From: Segatella maculosa DSM 19339 = JCM 15638
GTDB taxonomy: Bacteria; Bacteroidota; Bacteroidia; Bacteroidales; Bacteroidaceae
Length of the DNA stretch: 64,000 nt
Assembly (NCBI RefSeq): GCF_000382385.1
Contig: NZ_KB908328.1
Span: forward strand, 42,787-106,786
Reading direction: 5' to 3'
Shown here: positions 9,808 through 20,251 of the stretch, piece by piece
Numbering within the stretch: position 1 is the stretch's first letter
Layout: each line of letters starts with the position of its first letter
Notes under the pieces: generated by a model
Told to the model about the DNA's origin: nothing
What the model saw: the letters and a program-made list of their open reading frames with translations, nothing else
Database searches by the model: none
Position numbers and translations under genes: made by a program

Positions 9808-10833
9808 ATGAGAAAGATATTCCTTTCGCTTTTCCTGCTATGGACGGTGATGCTGACGGCTCAAGAGCGCGGTTTCACCATCAAAGGTTATATTCCCTCG
9901 TTGCCCGACGGCACCGAGGTGGGCATCGACGCCGTGGAGGATTCGATTATAGGACTGGCCACTTCGGTGGTTAAAAACGGCCGTTTTGAACTGCACGGGC
10001 AGGTAGAACACCCCGTTTTGGCCTCGTTCACGGCCAACAACCTCAAGCTCGTTGAAGCGCATCATTGGCCTGACGACTCCATCAAATGGCACTATGAAGA
10101 CTGTTTTGTCAGTAACGCAAACCTCACGATTGGGGCGGATTTTAAGCTGACGGGCACGCAGATACAGGCTGATTGCAACGAACTGATGGCCTTGGGCGAC
10201 TGGCGCGACGCTGCTGTTGCATGGCGGTTCATTGACAAACACCCACAATCTGTGGTCTCGGCCTTCTTGGTCAATGGTATGTTGAAAGCCGGGTTCGGAC
10301 TCACCGACAGTGATGTCGAACGCTTGGGACGGGCACTCACAGGTGTTCCGGCCGACACTTTGCGCTGGAAAGAATATCAATGGCGCGTGGCAATGGCCCG
10401 TAAAGCCACCATAGGGTCGCCACTAATCGACCTCGAAATCAAAAATACGGCCGGCAAGGTGATGCGCCTTTCAGATCAGATTCCGACCGACCAAGGACTC
10501 GTTTTGATTGACTTTTGGGCCAGTTGGTGCGGACAATGCATCGCAGCCTTCCCCGAATTGCAACGGCTGATGACCGAATATAAAGGTAAGGTGAGCCTGA
10601 TAGGGCTCTCCATCGATACTAATGACACTGCTTGGCGCAGGGCAATGGCGAAGCATCCGCATGCTTGGCCGCAGTATTGTACGACACCCGGCGGCTATAA
10701 AGACCTGTTCCAGAAGTACCAAATCGGCAATGGAGTGCCCTATTTCCTGCTGGTCTCTCCGGCCAGAAAGGTGGTGAAGGCCTTGCATACCGTTGACGAA
10801 ATCGAAGCATTTTTAAAGAATAATCCGATATGA
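9808..10833 (+). CDS. TlpA-like thiol-disulfide oxidoreductase with N-terminal DUF4369-like domain
   Basis: Exported 341-aa protein (signal peptide MRKIFLSLFLLWTVMLTA). Residues ~20-120 resemble DUF4369 (FTIKGYIPSLPDGTEVGID, KNGRFELHGQV), residues ~195-341 form a thioredoxin fold of the TlpA/ResA type. The redox motif is C241-G-Q-C244 within FWASWCGQC, and the cis-proline loop is near NGVPYFLLV. Such proteins reduce or shuffle disulfides in the periplasm. The stop overlaps the next gene's start by 4 nt (ATGA), so the two thioredoxins are translationally coupled. Their presence behind SusCD suggests cysteine-rich cargo or partners, an inference. Confidence 0.88.
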   Translation: MRKIFLSLFLLWTVMLTAQERGFTIKGYIPSLPDGTEVGIDAVEDSIIGLATSVVKNGRFELHGQVEHPVLASFTANNLKLVEAHHWPDDSIKWHYEDCFVSNANLTIGADFKLTGTQIQADCNELMALGDWRDAAVAWRFIDKHPQSVVSAFLVNGMLKAGFGLTDSDVERLGRALTGVPADTLRWKEYQWRVAMARKATIGSPLIDLEIKNTAGKVMRLSDQIPTDQGLVLIDFWASWCGQCIAAFPELQRLMTEYKGKVSLIGLSIDTNDTAWRRAMAKHPHAWPQYCTTPGGYKDLFQKYQIGNGVPYFLLVSPARKVVKALHTVDEIEAFLKNNPI

Positions 10834-12188
10834 AACGTATTTTAATCGGCCTTTTGGCCCTTTTTCCCTGCTTGGTCCACGCACAGTTGGCCGTCATAGA
10901 GACCTCGGACACCACGTTGTTGAGCGGAAGTATGCTCATGACGGAGGCCCAACCGTTCGATAAACTCACGTTCAATCAGAAGGGAATTGCCGTCTATGAC
11001 GACCCAACTATCAAGGAAAAGGCACAGCTACAACTGCTCCTTGCCGACGGAACGTCCTATTTCTTGGTCGTTGAACCGGGCAAAACGCAGCGCATAAAGT
11101 TCACACGTGGTAAGGGCGGAAAGCTGCAGGTGGACTACAAAGGGGCTAACACGGCACTGTCGGTGCTCTTCAATGAATTTGCTAAATTCGTGCCCGAAAA
11201 GAACACGGGCTATGAAATGGCCAATCAATCCACTGACACCATCACCCATGAAGAGGCCCGTCGGCGACTCGATATGCGCTATCTGCGGCTCGTAAAAATG
11301 GCAGAAAAGCTCGAAACACCGGCCGAACGGGCCGACAATCTGCGCGACATCAACCTCGCTTATCTGGCCAGTCGGCTCCAACTCACGGCCGATGAAGACT
11401 ACAAGTACGGCCGAAATCCCAACGAAGATGCGCGTTATATGACATTGATCAAGCAGATTAATCCAAACGATTCCGTGTATCTTCAACGCGGATTGATTGA
11501 CATGTTCGTGCTCAGTAAGATGCCTCTTGCAACGCAAGAAACCTCAATTGGCGCGTATGGGGCTGCCTATTTGACGGCTGTCGACGCCCATATTGCCAAC
11601 CCAAAAATACGAAACGAGCTCATGGAAAGCATGGTTGGCACTGTCTTGGGGCAGATACCTGCCGACCAAACCGATGCATTTTGGACCGTAGTTAAGGCCA
11701 AAGCCGACAGCAATATCATTCGGAAATACGAGTTTGTCGTCAGTTCCCGGAAGGCCACAAAGCGTGGAATGAAGTGCCCGGACGTGACGTTTTCCGACCC
11801 CGAAGGGCAGCAACACCGCCTCAGCGACTACTTCGGTAAAACGCTATACATCGACCTTTGGGCCACATGGTGCGTGCCCTGCATGATGGAAATCCCGGCT
11901 TTGGCCCGTCAGGTGGAGCATTATAAGAACGATGCTCGCGTGATGTTCATCAGCATCAGCATGGACAAGAACCGGCAATCATGGCTGGCGGAACTGCAGA
12001 AAGACCGTCCTGCGTGGCCCCAATTCATTGCCAACAGCGAGGAAGATGCCCTCATCTCGCGCGAGTTCGGTGTGATGTCGATTCCCCGTTTCCTGCTCAT
12101 CAAGGCCGACGGCACTATTCTTGATGCCGATGCCTTCCGTCCTTCCGACCCGAAGTTCAGCGAAAAGCTCGATGCCCTGCTGGAGTAA
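10830..12188 (+). CDS. TlpA-like thioredoxin-family protein, second copy
   Basis: Exported 452-aa protein (signal peptide MKRILIGLLALFPCLVHA). A long N-terminal region of ~300 residues (beta-rich, then helical from ~120) precedes a C-terminal thioredoxin domain with C348-V-P-C351 in DLWATWCVPC and the cis-proline segment VMSIPRFLLI. The helical middle is longer than in its upstream neighbour, so the two are diverged paralogues rather than a recent duplication. Last gene of the susC operon; the nested hairpins at 12204-12352 lie directly downstream. Confidence 0.87.
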   Translation: MKRILIGLLALFPCLVHAQLAVIETSDTTLLSGSMLMTEAQPFDKLTFNQKGIAVYDDPTIKEKAQLQLLLADGTSYFLVVEPGKTQRIKFTRGKGGKLQVDYKGANTALSVLFNEFAKFVPEKNTGYEMANQSTDTITHEEARRRLDMRYLRLVKMAEKLETPAERADNLRDINLAYLASRLQLTADEDYKYGRNPNEDARYMTLIKQINPNDSVYLQRGLIDMFVLSKMPLATQETSIGAYGAAYLTAVDAHIANPKIRNELMESMVGTVLGQIPADQTDAFWTVVKAKADSNIIRKYEFVVSSRKATKRGMKCPDVTFSDPEGQQHRLSDYFGKTLYIDLWATWCVPCMMEIPALARQVEHYKNDARVMFISISMDKNRQSWLAELQKDRPAWPQFIANSEEDALISREFGVMSIPRFLLIKADGTILDADAFRPSDPKFSEKLDALLE

Positions 12189-12203
12189 GTCCGCAATTTC
12201 TTC

Positions 12204-12352
12204 CCCCTTGAAAATCAATTACTTAATGTCGCGTTCTAATCTCACCCATTTCACCGTATAATCTCAGCCATATTACACGATAATATGGCCCATATTGCGC
12301 GGCAAAATGGGTGAGATTGGAATGCAGGGTGAAAGCTATTGATTTTCAGGGC
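12204..12352. repeat. Nested inverted repeat made of 22-bp units (module M4), copy 2; possible bidirectional terminator
   Basis: Three 22-bp units start at 12240, 12262 and 12284. The whole is a nested palindrome: outer arms TGAAAATCAAT/ATTGATTTTCA (12209-12219, 12338-12348), middle arms AATCTCACCCATTT/AAATGGGTGAGATT (12238-12251, 12305-12318), inner GCCATATTA-CACGA-TAATATGGC. It sits between two convergent genes, a natural place for a two-way terminator, though no U-tract is seen. Confidence 0.75.
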
Positions 12353-12399
12353 GAGAACGGTTGGTATTCAACTTACAGCTTCAAGCGATGCGAGGGCGG

Positions 12400-13122
12400 T
12401 CAGTCAACGTAGAACTTGTCGATGTCTCCGGCCCTGAGCAACATGGGAAAATCGCGCCGGTAGCGGCTGACGGGGAAGCATTCGTAGTCGTTTCCAAAGT
12501 AGAAGTCGCGAACCGACTGGTATTCTGCACCCGGAGAATGTTCGAAAACCGCCAATTCGAGCAGGCAAGGTTCCCCAAAACACACCCCGATCGTGATGGT
12601 ATAGGAATATTTCCAGCCGTTTCCGGCTTCGTAATGTAGCGTGATACCATCCTCATCGGCAGCCAATTCTTCCTTGAACATGATGGCGGAAGCCTCCATG
12701 TTGCGGATAAAATAGGGGTAGATCCAACGCTTTCCCTCGCATGAGATAATGAGTAAGCGGTCGGTAAACAGGCTGTCTTGAAGGTCGTCTTGCATAAGGG
12801 TCATTGTCACGGGCGACAGGATTGCGGCGTGCATGCCCTTGAATGAGACTGTATCTTGCGTCACATAAAAGTCTGAAATGGTGAATCCTTGCCACTTATG
12901 ATAGCCTCGATAGGGGTTTGGACAGCCGTTTTTCAGTCGCAAAGTGTCGCCCGAAAAGTGGGTCAAATGCTGAATGGGGCGGCCAAGATAGCATGCTGTG
13001 GTGTCCGAATGGGCATCGTAGCCGTGTTCATCAAGCCCGTCTGATGTCTGACCCACAGCCATGTTGCAGGCTACAAACAGCAGGAATAACAACAGATGAA
13101 TGCGTTTTCGTTTCATTAGCAT
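12400..13122 (-). CDS. Exported protein of unknown function
   Basis: Unrecognised protein of ~240 aa. The N-terminus (MLMKRKRIHLLLFLLFVACNMAVGQ) is a signal peptide; a cysteine in FVAC could be a weak lipobox, otherwise cleavage after AVG-Q is likely. A start at 13116 (MKRKR) is equally plausible; longer forms starting near 13170 would put charged residues ahead of the signal. The body is beta-rich with paired aromatic residues (KWQGFTISDFYVTQDTVSF, GNGWKYSYTITIG) and ends without further domains. It stands alone between two repeat-bearing spacers. Confidence 0.6.
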   Translation of the reverse strand: MLMKRKRIHLLLFLLFVACNMAVGQTSDGLDEHGYDAHSDTTACYLGRPIQHLTHFSGDTLRLKNGCPNPYRGYHKWQGFTISDFYVTQDTVSFKGMHAAILSPVTMTLMQDDLQDSLFTDRLLIISCEGKRWIYPYFIRNMEASAIMFKEELAADEDGITLHYEAGNGWKYSYTITIGVCFGEPCLLELAVFEHSPGAEYQSVRDFYFGNDYECFPVSRYRRDFPMLLRAGDIDKFYVD

Positions 13123-13154
13123 GATGGGTTCAATTCTTTTTATCAGCCGCTTTT

Positions 13155-13191
13155 GTCTGTCGGGACACACGGATTGTGCGTCCGTGCAGAC
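13155..13191. repeat. Degenerate half copy of the REP-like repeat M2
   Basis: Reads GGGACACACGGATTGTGCGTCC, a degraded version of the GGACGCACGGTTCGTGCGTCC core, in the short gap downstream of metG (minus strand). It can still form a hairpin. Confidence 0.5.
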
Positions 13192-13195
13192 CTTA

Positions 13196-15259
13196 TTAAC
13201 CCACTTGACTGCCCGGTTTAACCACTCCGATGGTGGTCGTGACGTTCAAACTGCCGTCAAAATTGACCGCACTAAGTATCATTCCTTGGCTTTCAATGCC
13301 CATCATCTTGCGCGGAGCGAAGTTTGCAACGAAGAGAACGTCCTTTCCTACGAGCTGTTCCGGCTCATAATAGGCCGCAATTCCGCTGAGAATGGTGCGG
13401 TCGGTGCCGCTTCCATCGTCGATAGTGAACTGAAGAAGCTTCTTACTCTTGGCCACTTTGCAACACGCTTTCACGTGTCCCACGCGGATATCCAGCTTTT
13501 CGAAGTCGTCGAAAGCGACCGTCTTCTTCACCGGTTCGGCCTTGTAAGCGACCGCTTCATTGGCCTTTTTGGTGGCCGAAAGCTTGTCGAGTTGCTTCTG
13601 AATGACGTCATCTTCGATTTTCTCGAACAGCAGTTCGGGTTCCGAAAGCTGGTGTCCGGGCTTCAAAAGGTCGGTGTTTCCGAGTTCACTCCAGTTGAAA
13701 TCGGCCATGTTGATGAGCCTTCTCAGCTTCTTGGATGAGAAAGGCAGGAACGGTTCAAAGGCAATGGCGAGGTTCGCAACGAGCTGAAGTGAGATGTAAA
13801 GAACGGTCTCTACGCGCTTCGGATCGGTCTTCCAGACCTTCCACGGCTCGCATTCCGTGATGTATTTGTTGCCGATTCGCGCCAAGTTCATGGCCTCTTT
13901 CTGGGCCTCGCGGAACTTGAATGCGTCGAGATAGGCCTCAAGTTTTGCCTTCACGTCTTTGAATTCATCGAGTGCTGCGCGGTCTACGACCTGCAGTTCG
14001 CCACAAGCCGGCACCACACCCTCCCAGTATTTCTTCGTTAATTGCAGTGCACGATTGACAAAATTGCCGTAGATTGCAACGAGTTCCGAGTTGTTTCGCT
14101 CTTGAAAATCTTTCCAAGTGAAGTTATTATCCTTGGTCTCCGGGGCGTTAGCCGTCAGCACATAGCGCAGCACATCCTGCTTTCCGGGCAGCTCATGCAG
14201 GTATTCATGCAACCAAACGGCCCAGTTTCTGCTCGTCGAAATCTTGTCATCTTCGAGGTTAAGGAACTCATTTGCCGGCACATTGTCGGGCAGAATGTAG
14301 CCTCCATGCGCCTTGAGCATCGTCGGAAAGATGATGCAATGGAACACGATATTGTCTTTTCCGATGAAGTGAACGAGTCGGGTTTCAGGGTCTTTCCACC
14401 ACTTTTCCCAGCTTCCGAAGCGCTCCGGGGCACCGTCGCACAGCTCTTTTGTATTGCTGATGTAGCCAATTGGCGCATCGAACCACACATAAAGCACTTT
14501 ACCTTCAGCTCCTTTGACAGGTACGGGAATGCCCCAATCGAGGTCACGTGTCATGGCTCGCGGCTGAAGGTCCATGTCTAACCAACTCTTGCACTGCCCA
14601 TATACGTTGGAACGCCACTCCTTATGCTCATCAAGGATCCATTTCTTGAGCCAGTCTTGATAGTCGTTGAGGGGCAGATACCAGTTTTTGGTCTTGCGAA
14701 CGACGGGCTTTGAGCCCGAAATCGTGGAGTGGGGGTTGATGAGTTCCATGGGACTGAGGTCGCTACCGCACTTCTCACACTGGTCGCCATAGGCGTTTTG
14801 GTTGTGGCAATGCGGGCATTCGCCCATGATATATCGGTCGGCAAGGAACTGATGGGCCTCTTCGTCGTAATACTGTTCGGTCTCTTTTTCGATGAGTTTT
14901 CCGTCATCATAGAGCTTCTTAAAGAAGTCGCTGGCCAGCTTGTTGTGTGTTTTGCTGGTTGTACGGCTGTAGATATCGAAGCTGATACCAAACTCTTTGA
15001 ACGAGTCTTTGATGAGTTGATGGTAGCGGTCGCACACGTCTTGCGGCGTGATACCCTCTTTCTTGGCCCGCAAGGTGATGGGAACACCGTGCTCATCGCT
15101 GCCGCCGATGAAGACAACCTCCTGTTTTTTGAGTCGCAGATAGCGCACGTAGATGTCGGCAGGCACGTAGACTCCCGCCAAATGACCAATGTGAACACCC
15201 CCGTTGGCATAGGGCAATGCCGCCGTAACTGTGGTGCGTTTGAACTTCTTTTCTTCCAT
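13196..15259 (-). CDS. metG: Methionine--tRNA ligase
   Basis: Charges tRNA-Met. The 687-aa protein has HIGH at residues 23-26 in the Rossmann fold, a zinc knuckle (CPHC...CEKC, ~150-165), and a KMSKS-like loop KISTS at ~339-343. The anticodon-binding helical domain follows. The C-terminal OB-fold tRNA-binding domain starts at [14 protein letters not shown] (~residue 580) and ends with [13 protein letters not shown], the dimerising EMAP/Trbp111-like extension of the class 1 MetRS. Preceded by a clear promoter on the minus strand (15289-15319). Confidence 0.97.
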   Translation of the reverse strand: MEEKKFKRTTVTAALPYANGGVHIGHLAGVYVPADIYVRYLRLKKQEVVFIGGSDEHGVPITLRAKKEGITPQDVCDRYHQLIKDSFKEFGISFDIYSRTTSKTHNKLASDFFKKLYDDGKLIEKETEQYYDEEAHQFLADRYIMGECPHCHNQNAYGDQCEKCGSDLSPMELINPHSTISGSKPVVRKTKNWYLPLNDYQDWLKKWILDEHKEWRSNVYGQCKSWLDMDLQPRAMTRDLDWGIPVPVKGAEGKVLYVWFDAPIGYISNTKELCDGAPERFGSWEKWWKDPETRLVHFIGKDNIVFHCIIFPTMLKAHGGYILPDNVPANEFLNLEDDKISTSRNWAVWLHEYLHELPGKQDVLRYVLTANAPETKDNNFTWKDFQERNNSELVAIYGNFVNRALQLTKKYWEGVVPACGELQVVDRAALDEFKDVKAKLEAYLDAFKFREAQKEAMNLARIGNKYITECEPWKVWKTDPKRVETVLYISLQLVANLAIAFEPFLPFSSKKLRRLINMADFNWSELGNTDLLKPGHQLSEPELLFEKIEDDVIQKQLDKLSATKKANEAVAYKAEPVKKTVAFDDFEKLDIRVGHVKACCKVAKSKKLLQFTIDDGSGTDRTILSGIAAYYEPEQLVGKDVLFVANFAPRKMMGIESQGMILSAVNFDGSLNVTTTIGVVKPGSQVG

Positions 15260-15288
15260 TGATTCGTTATTTTCCTTTTCTTTGCATG

Positions 15289-15319
15289 CAAAATTACAAT
15301 AAATCAGTCGGAATGCAAA
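15289..15319 (-). promoter_or_regulatory. Promoter of metG
   Basis: Read on the minus strand: TTTG, 19 bp, TAATTTTG. This matches the Bacteroidota consensus and lies ~30 bp upstream of the ATG. Confidence 0.7.
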
Positions 15320-15398
15320 GGAAAAGGGGAAATAATATGACAGTTTCGCGCCTATGTTAAAGGGGAGATGGAGAGGGAACCGGGCCTGCCCCTGCCTG

Positions 15399-16403
15399 TT
15401 ATCTCGGTAACAATACTTCGCAGACAGGCCGTCTTATCGAATAAGGACGAGGCTTCGCATAGCCCAATCGGATGAGGATGGTGGGCGTTTCGCCATGGAG
15501 ATGCAGGCTCTCGGCCATCTTTTCGGCGAGTCCGCCGACCTCGTTGGGCTGATTGAGGAACGCATTCCGAATTCCGAACGCAGTGGCATGAAGCAGCAAG
15601 CGTTCGAGGGTTCGGCCCAAATTCACCCACTCTTGAGGCGTATTGTGACGTGTGGTGAAGAGCAAAAAGTGGCTCGATGAGGCGATACATTGGCTGTCGT
15701 TCTTGTTCTGCGACTTAGCATTAATCGACTTAGAGATGATGGTTTTTGCGATGAAACGCGGGAGATTGGGCGCCCCGAACACGGCGTAACTGAGTCCGTC
15801 GCGGCTTCGCTGACTGTCTTTCTTGTTGTAACGCATCCATTGTTTCAGTTCGTTCATAAAGGCAGTGTCATTCATTTGCACGTCATTTCCCTTGTAAACA
15901 TACTGCGCAATGGTGTCGAATTCGGCCGTTCCCCGCTGAAAGAAATGCACACCGACAGCCGGATCGCAGTCCGTAGACTGCAAGATGGCGATTGTTTCCG
16001 GCGCAATCAGCTGTCCGTTATAGCGCCCACGTGTGGTTTGTCTGACGGGTATTTGTGCCGCTAAGGGGTCGGAAACGAGGGCTGTTTGCTTCTCCAAGCG
16101 AATGGAAATCACACCTTCTGCCGTCACAGAGGCATGGGATTGATAGCCTTTCTCTGTTGCTGCGAGGCACAGATTCTCTGCAGCACAGCCCAGACTCACG
16201 AACATTTCGCGCTCATCGGGGTCGACCACCGGCAGTCGATAGCGGAGATTGGGCCTGATGATGACTTCGTTTTCTTTGATCTCAAACAGCCATGGCTGCG
16301 TGTTATGCCCCGATGGAGCTTTTGTTGCCTGCGCAATCATGTAGTGATAATCCGCATCTTGGGCTTGTACATTGCTGTAAACCATATTTTGTAAGATTGA
16401 CAA
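15399..16403 (-). CDS. Acg-like nitroreductase-family (FMN-binding) protein
   Basis: A 334-aa protein of the nitroreductase superfamily, in the larger Acg/Rv3131-like branch. Near the N-terminus it has [17 protein letters not shown], the usual phosphate/FMN contact motif, then [17 protein letters not shown]. Mid-protein [12 protein letters not shown] and the C-terminal [19 protein letters not shown] and [10 protein letters not shown] segments match the fold. Such proteins use FMN; the reaction and substrate here are unknown, and Acg members may bind flavin without reducing it. Monocistronic by spacing. Confidence 0.8.
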   Translation of the reverse strand: MSILQNMVYSNVQAQDADYHYMIAQATKAPSGHNTQPWLFEIKENEVIIRPNLRYRLPVVDPDEREMFVSLGCAAENLCLAATEKGYQSHASVTAEGVISIRLEKQTALVSDPLAAQIPVRQTTRGRYNGQLIAPETIAILQSTDCDPAVGVHFFQRGTAEFDTIAQYVYKGNDVQMNDTAFMNELKQWMRYNKKDSQRSRDGLSYAVFGAPNLPRFIAKTIISKSINAKSQNKNDSQCIASSSHFLLFTTRHNTPQEWVNLGRTLERLLLHATAFGIRNAFLNQPNEVGGLAEKMAESLHLHGETPTILIRLGYAKPRPYSIRRPVCEVLLPR

Positions 16404-16515
16404 TAAACGATTTTCTTATCCATGTCTTCATGTTTCAAGACCGTCTTAGTCTTGTAGGTCGGCCTCGACATGTGTCGTACATATACCTTATGATATAAGA
16501 GGATAGGCTATATTG

Positions 16516-17409
16516 TTATTTGACCAACCTGAATTTTCCCTTTGAAAAAACGTAGTTCTTGCTGTCCACCGGTATATCCTTGTTGGGCATGGCAATCATT
16601 TTCTTGAGGAGAATCCCCTGATGACCAATGGTATAATGCAGATAACAGTTCGCGGTTCGGCCTTTCCAATAGACGTTCTTGGCAGTGTATACGAGCAACC
16701 TATCTGTCAGTTTGTGCGTTTTGTCTAAGGAACAAAGGAAGAAACGGCCCTCGCCGACCCGGTCTGTGCCGCAAATCAAAAGCAATTCATAGCCATCAAG
16801 CGACGGAAGTCGGGCGATATGGCAGTTCGATAAATCCGTTTCTGTGTCTACGAATGTCTTAAGAAGCGGTACGAGCGCCTTACTTGGCGCGACTGTTCCG
16901 GGCAAGTCGATGATGAAATCATAGGAATATTCAAATGGAAAATGAATGAGAGGAAGCCGCTCGTCAAGCGTTTCAAGGCCTTCAGGCTTGGCCGTCGGTG
17001 CCTTTTCCAAGCAAACTGCTACGTAGTCCTTATATTTTTCCTTGTCATAGTTGAGGATAACGGGTGCATCAGGGTCATAGGTTATGTCTTTGAGTAAGCG
17101 TTTTTCGGTGTCAAGAACAATCCAACCTTGCGTGCTTGTGCTGTTTTCTCCATCTGAATATGCAAACAATCGAATGACGTAAACCCCGTTCTCGCGTTCC
17201 TCTTCAACCTCTGCGTGTATGCTTTTCCTATCAAAAGGCGTCTTGAAATTCGTGCACGACAGCACGAGCTGCCTTAGTTTTTCTTCGCAAGACACGCTGG
17301 GTCGCCTGCTTTTCTGGGGCGAAATGACAGCAGACATGGCCGCCTTTCTTGCACTACTTGCGCAAGGTGGCAACATGAAAAGCAGTGAAAAGAGGAATAT
17401 CCGTACCAT
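16516..17409 (-). CDS. Exported protein of unknown function
   Basis: Unrecognised 297-aa protein with an N-terminal signal (MVRIFLFSLLFMLPPCASSA). The mature part starts with a basic linker (SPQKSRRPS) and is beta-rich: RENGVYVIRLFAYSDGE, GWIVLDTEKRLLKDITYDP, NCYLHYTIGHQGILLKK. The pattern recalls uncharacterised secreted proteins of Bacteroidota that report their own metabolic load; no catalytic motif is visible. It has its own promoter (17466-17496). Confidence 0.65.
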   Translation of the reverse strand: MVRIFLFSLLFMLPPCASSARKAAMSAVISPQKSRRPSVSCEEKLRQLVLSCTNFKTPFDRKSIHAEVEEERENGVYVIRLFAYSDGENSTSTQGWIVLDTEKRLLKDITYDPDAPVILNYDKEKYKDYVAVCLEKAPTAKPEGLETLDERLPLIHFPFEYSYDFIIDLPGTVAPSKALVPLLKTFVDTETDLSNCHIARLPSLDGYELLLICGTDRVGEGRFFLCSLDKTHKLTDRLLVYTAKNVYWKGRTANCYLHYTIGHQGILLKKMIAMPNKDIPVDSKNYVFSKGKFRLVK

Positions 17410-17465
17410 GATTCGCTCACTTATACCCCGCCTTCAATTGTCTGACAGGCGGGTGTTGAACGTTA

Positions 17466-17496
17466 CAAATATACGTATCCTATTTCAATTCCGCAA
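17466..17496 (-). promoter_or_regulatory. Promoter of the exported-protein gene at 16516-17409
   Basis: Read on the minus strand: TTG, 20 bp, TATATTTG, ~57 bp upstream of the ATG. Confidence 0.65.
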
Positions 17497-17561
17497 GTTT
17501 TTCAACGGTTTTCCTGCGTTAAAATCAGAATGTCCCCACGTATCACGGCCGCTAAATAGTT

Positions 17562-17595
17562 GCCCCGATATCAGCATTACTGCCGATATCGGGGC
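17562..17595 (-). terminator. Strong hairpin downstream of clpB
   Basis: Perfect 11-bp stem GCCCCGATATC / GATATCGGGGC with a 12-nt loop. There is no clear U-run, so terminator function is inferred from position only. An M5-type repeat lies between it and clpB. Confidence 0.5.
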
Positions 17596-17618
17596 CTATT
17601 ACAAGTCTTGAAGGTCGC

Positions 17619-17650
17619 TTTCCCTCCCTTTGGGAGGGCCGGGGCGGGTA
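17619..17650. repeat. M5-type repeat (CCCTCCCTTTGGGAGGG), downstream of clpB
   Basis: Palindromic core CCCTCCCTTTGGGAGGG followed by a G-rich tail (CCGGGGCGGGT). The same family occurs at 42064-42100, 42296-42332, 46036-46066 and 46111-46141. Confidence 0.65.
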
Positions 17651-17651
17651 T

Positions 17652-20129
17652 TTACTTTTTTATTTTCCCCAGCGTTACCTCCTTGCCTACTTTTCCTTCG
17701 AGGATCTTTCGGCTCAAATCATTGAGCACATAGTCTTGAATTGCGCGCTTCACAGGGCGTGCTCCGAACTCAGGATTATAGCCCAAGTCAGCCAAATCGT
17801 CGATGGTTTGCTGCGTCCAATGGAGCATGAAGCCTTGTTGTTCGAGCATCTTTTGCACGCGTTTCAGCTGCAGTTCGACCACCTTTCCTATCTCTTCCTT
17901 CGTCAACGGGTGGAAGGTTATAATGTCATCGATGCGATTCAGGAACTCAGGACGCATCAAATGGGTGAGCTGTTCGCGTGTGGCATTGCTCGTCATAATG
18001 ATGATTGTGTTCTTAAAATTCACCAAACGGCCTTTGTTATCGGTCAATCTTCCATCGTCAAGTACCTGCAATAGCGTGTTAAAAACATCGGGATGGGCCT
18101 TCTCAATCTCGTCGAACAGCACCACACTATAGGGCTTTCTGCGCACCGCTTCGGTCAATTGTCCGCCCTCATCGTAGCCAACATACCCCGGAGGAGCACC
18201 AATTAAGCGCGTCACACTGAACTTTTCCTGATACTCACTCATGTCGATACGCGTCATCATGTTCTCGTCGTTGAAGAGGTATTCGGCCAATGCTTTCGCC
18301 AATTCCGTCTTTCCCACGCCCGTTGTTCCAAGAAAAATGAACGACGCTATCGGTCGTTTCGGGTCTTGAAGTCCGGCCCGACTGCGGCGAACGGCATTGC
18401 AAACGGCATCTATGGCCTCGTTTTGTCCGATGACACGCTTATGGAGTTCCTCCTCCAAATGGAGCAGTTTGTCGCGCTCGCTCTGCAACATTCGACTCAC
18501 AGGAATGCCGGTCCAGCGGCTAACGACCTCGGCGATGTCGTCTGCAGTGACCTCTTCTCGGATCAAGGACTCACCTTCTTGCTTGCTGATTTCATTGCGA
18601 TGGCGCTCTATTTCGTCGTCGATTTGCTTCATTTCACCGTAGCGAATCTCGGCCACACGCTGGTAATTGCCCTCGCGTTCGGCCTGTTCGGCCTCGCGTT
18701 TCAGGTTTTCCTTTTGTTCTTTCAGTTGCGAAATCTTGTCCACTTCGCCCTTCTGTGCTTCCCAACGTGCCCGGAACGTCTTCACTTTATCCTTGAGCTC
18801 GGCGATTTCCTTCTCCAAGAAAGCAATCTTCTCCGTGTCGTTTTCGCGCAGAATAGCCTGTCGTTCGATTTCTTTCTGCTTCAACGTTCGCTCCAGTTCA
18901 TCAAGCTCTTCGGGTACAGAATCGCGTTCCATGCGCAGCTTTGCAGCCGCTTCATCCATCAAATCAATGGCCTTGTCGGGCAGGAAACGGTCGGAAATGT
19001 AACGCTCGGAGAGCTTTACGGCCGCTATACAAGCATCATCTTGTATCCTTACCTTATGGTGGTTCTCATACCGTTCCTTCAATCCTCGCAGGATACTGAT
19101 GGCATCTAACTCGTCAGGTTCATTGACCATGACCATCTGAAAGCGGCGTTCAAGCGCCTTATCTTTCTCGAAGTATTTTTGATATTCCGTCAAGGTTGTG
19201 GCCCCGATTGCCCGAAGTTCGCCACGAGCCAAGGCCGGTTTGAGAATGTTGGCAGCGTCCATTGCACCCTCACCTCCGCCAGCTCCGACGAGCGTATGTA
19301 TCTCATCGATGAACAAAATGACGTTTTGTGCATTGGTAACTTCCTTGATGACGCCTTTCAAACGCTCTTCGAACTCACCTTTATACTTGGCTCCTGCCAC
19401 GAGTTGTCCCATGTCAAGCGAGTAAAGTTGCTTGTTTTTGAGGTTCTCCGGCACGTCTCCTTTCATGATTCGCTCGGCTAAACCCTCCACAATTGCAGTC
19501 TTTCCGGTTCCCGGTTCACCTATTAATATAGGGTTGTTCTTGGTTCTTCGGCTCAGAATTTGGAGCACCCGGCGTATCTCTTCGTCCCTTCCAATGACAG
19601 GATCCAGCTTACCTTGGCGCGCACGTTCAACCAAATTGATGGCATATTTGCCCAAGGCTTGATAGTTTTCATCGCCACTTTGCGACTGCACTTTCTGCCC
19701 TTGTCGCAACTCTTCTATGGCTTTTTGCATCGCATCTTCAGTGCAACCGGCATCCTTTAAGATGCGTCCTGCGGTGTTGTTTCCCTTCATCAAGGCCAAC
19801 AATAGCGGCTCGATGGAAACGAATTCATCGCCCCATTGCCCCGAAATCTTCTCGGCCTCACTGAACACTCCGGCTGTTTCATTACTGAAATAAGGCTGAC
19901 CGCCGTCCACTTTCGGCAGGTGTTGCAACTCCTGTTGCAGTGCCATGGCAATGCTTTGTGCGTTGACACCGAGCTTTTGGAACACGAAATTAACGATGTC
20001 CTTGCCCTTGTCAACGATGCCGACCAGCAGATGCACGGGCTCAACACTCTGTTGACGGCCCTGCTGTGCGGCTTGCACTGCGGCCTGAACGGCCTCTTGT
20101 GCTTTGATAGTGTACTTGTCAAATGTCAT
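17652..20129 (-). CDS. clpB: ATP-dependent disaggregase ClpB, with a shortened C-terminal AAA+ loop
   Basis: Hexameric cytoplasmic chaperone that threads aggregated protein, working with DnaK. Order: N-domain (1-145), NBD1 with Walker A GEPGTGKT from residue 204, pore loop ([13 protein letters not shown]), coiled-coil M-domain (~400-520), NBD2 with Walker A GTTGVGKT from residue ~601 and pore loop ([13 protein letters not shown]). The protein is 825 aa where Bacteroidota ClpB is usually ~860. The visible shortfall is just after NBD2 sensor-1: MTSN is followed almost at once by [17 protein letters not shown], roughly 30 residues fewer than usual, in frame. GGAGG lies 8 nt upstream of the ATG, an unusually good ribosome-binding site for this window. 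Confidence 0.95.
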   Translation of the reverse strand: MTFDKYTIKAQEAVQAAVQAAQQGRQQSVEPVHLLVGIVDKGKDIVNFVFQKLGVNAQSIAMALQQELQHLPKVDGGQPYFSNETAGVFSEAEKISGQWGDEFVSIEPLLLALMKGNNTAGRILKDAGCTEDAMQKAIEELRQGQKVQSQSGDENYQALGKYAINLVERARQGKLDPVIGRDEEIRRVLQILSRRTKNNPILIGEPGTGKTAIVEGLAERIMKGDVPENLKNKQLYSLDMGQLVAGAKYKGEFEERLKGVIKEVTNAQNVILFIDEIHTLVGAGGGEGAMDAANILKPALARGELRAIGATTLTEYQKYFEKDKALERRFQMVMVNEPDELDAISILRGLKERYENHHKVRIQDDACIAAVKLSERYISDRFLPDKAIDLMDEAAAKLRMERDSVPEELDELERTLKQKEIERQAILRENDTEKIAFLEKEIAELKDKVKTFRARWEAQKGEVDKISQLKEQKENLKREAEQAEREGNYQRVAEIRYGEMKQIDDEIERHRNEISKQEGESLIREEVTADDIAEVVSRWTGIPVSRMLQSERDKLLHLEEELHKRVIGQNEAIDAVCNAVRRSRAGLQDPKRPIASFIFLGTTGVGKTELAKALAEYLFNDENMMTRIDMSEYQEKFSVTRLIGAPPGYVGYDEGGQLTEAVRRKPYSVVLFDEIEKAHPDVFNTLLQVLDDGRLTDNKGRLVNFKNTIIIMTSNATREQLTHLMRPEFLNRIDDIITFHPLTKEEIGKVVELQLKRVQKMLEQQGFMLHWTQQTIDDLADLGYNPEFGARPVKRAIQDYVLNDLSRKILEGKVGKEVTLGKIKK

Positions 20130-20251
20130 TTATTTTCCTCCGATTATGTTTTTGTTCAGCCTTGCACAAAACGCGTGCCCCATACTTTTGCATGACAACA
20201 TGGCGCAAGTTAGCGTCAAAATGACGTTGTTTCTAATTGAAGAAAAGGGCT

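Noticed and set aside
12361..12639. Plus-strand ORF of 92 codons downstream of the thioredoxin gene
   Set aside because: It is the antisense of the exported-protein gene at 12400-13122.
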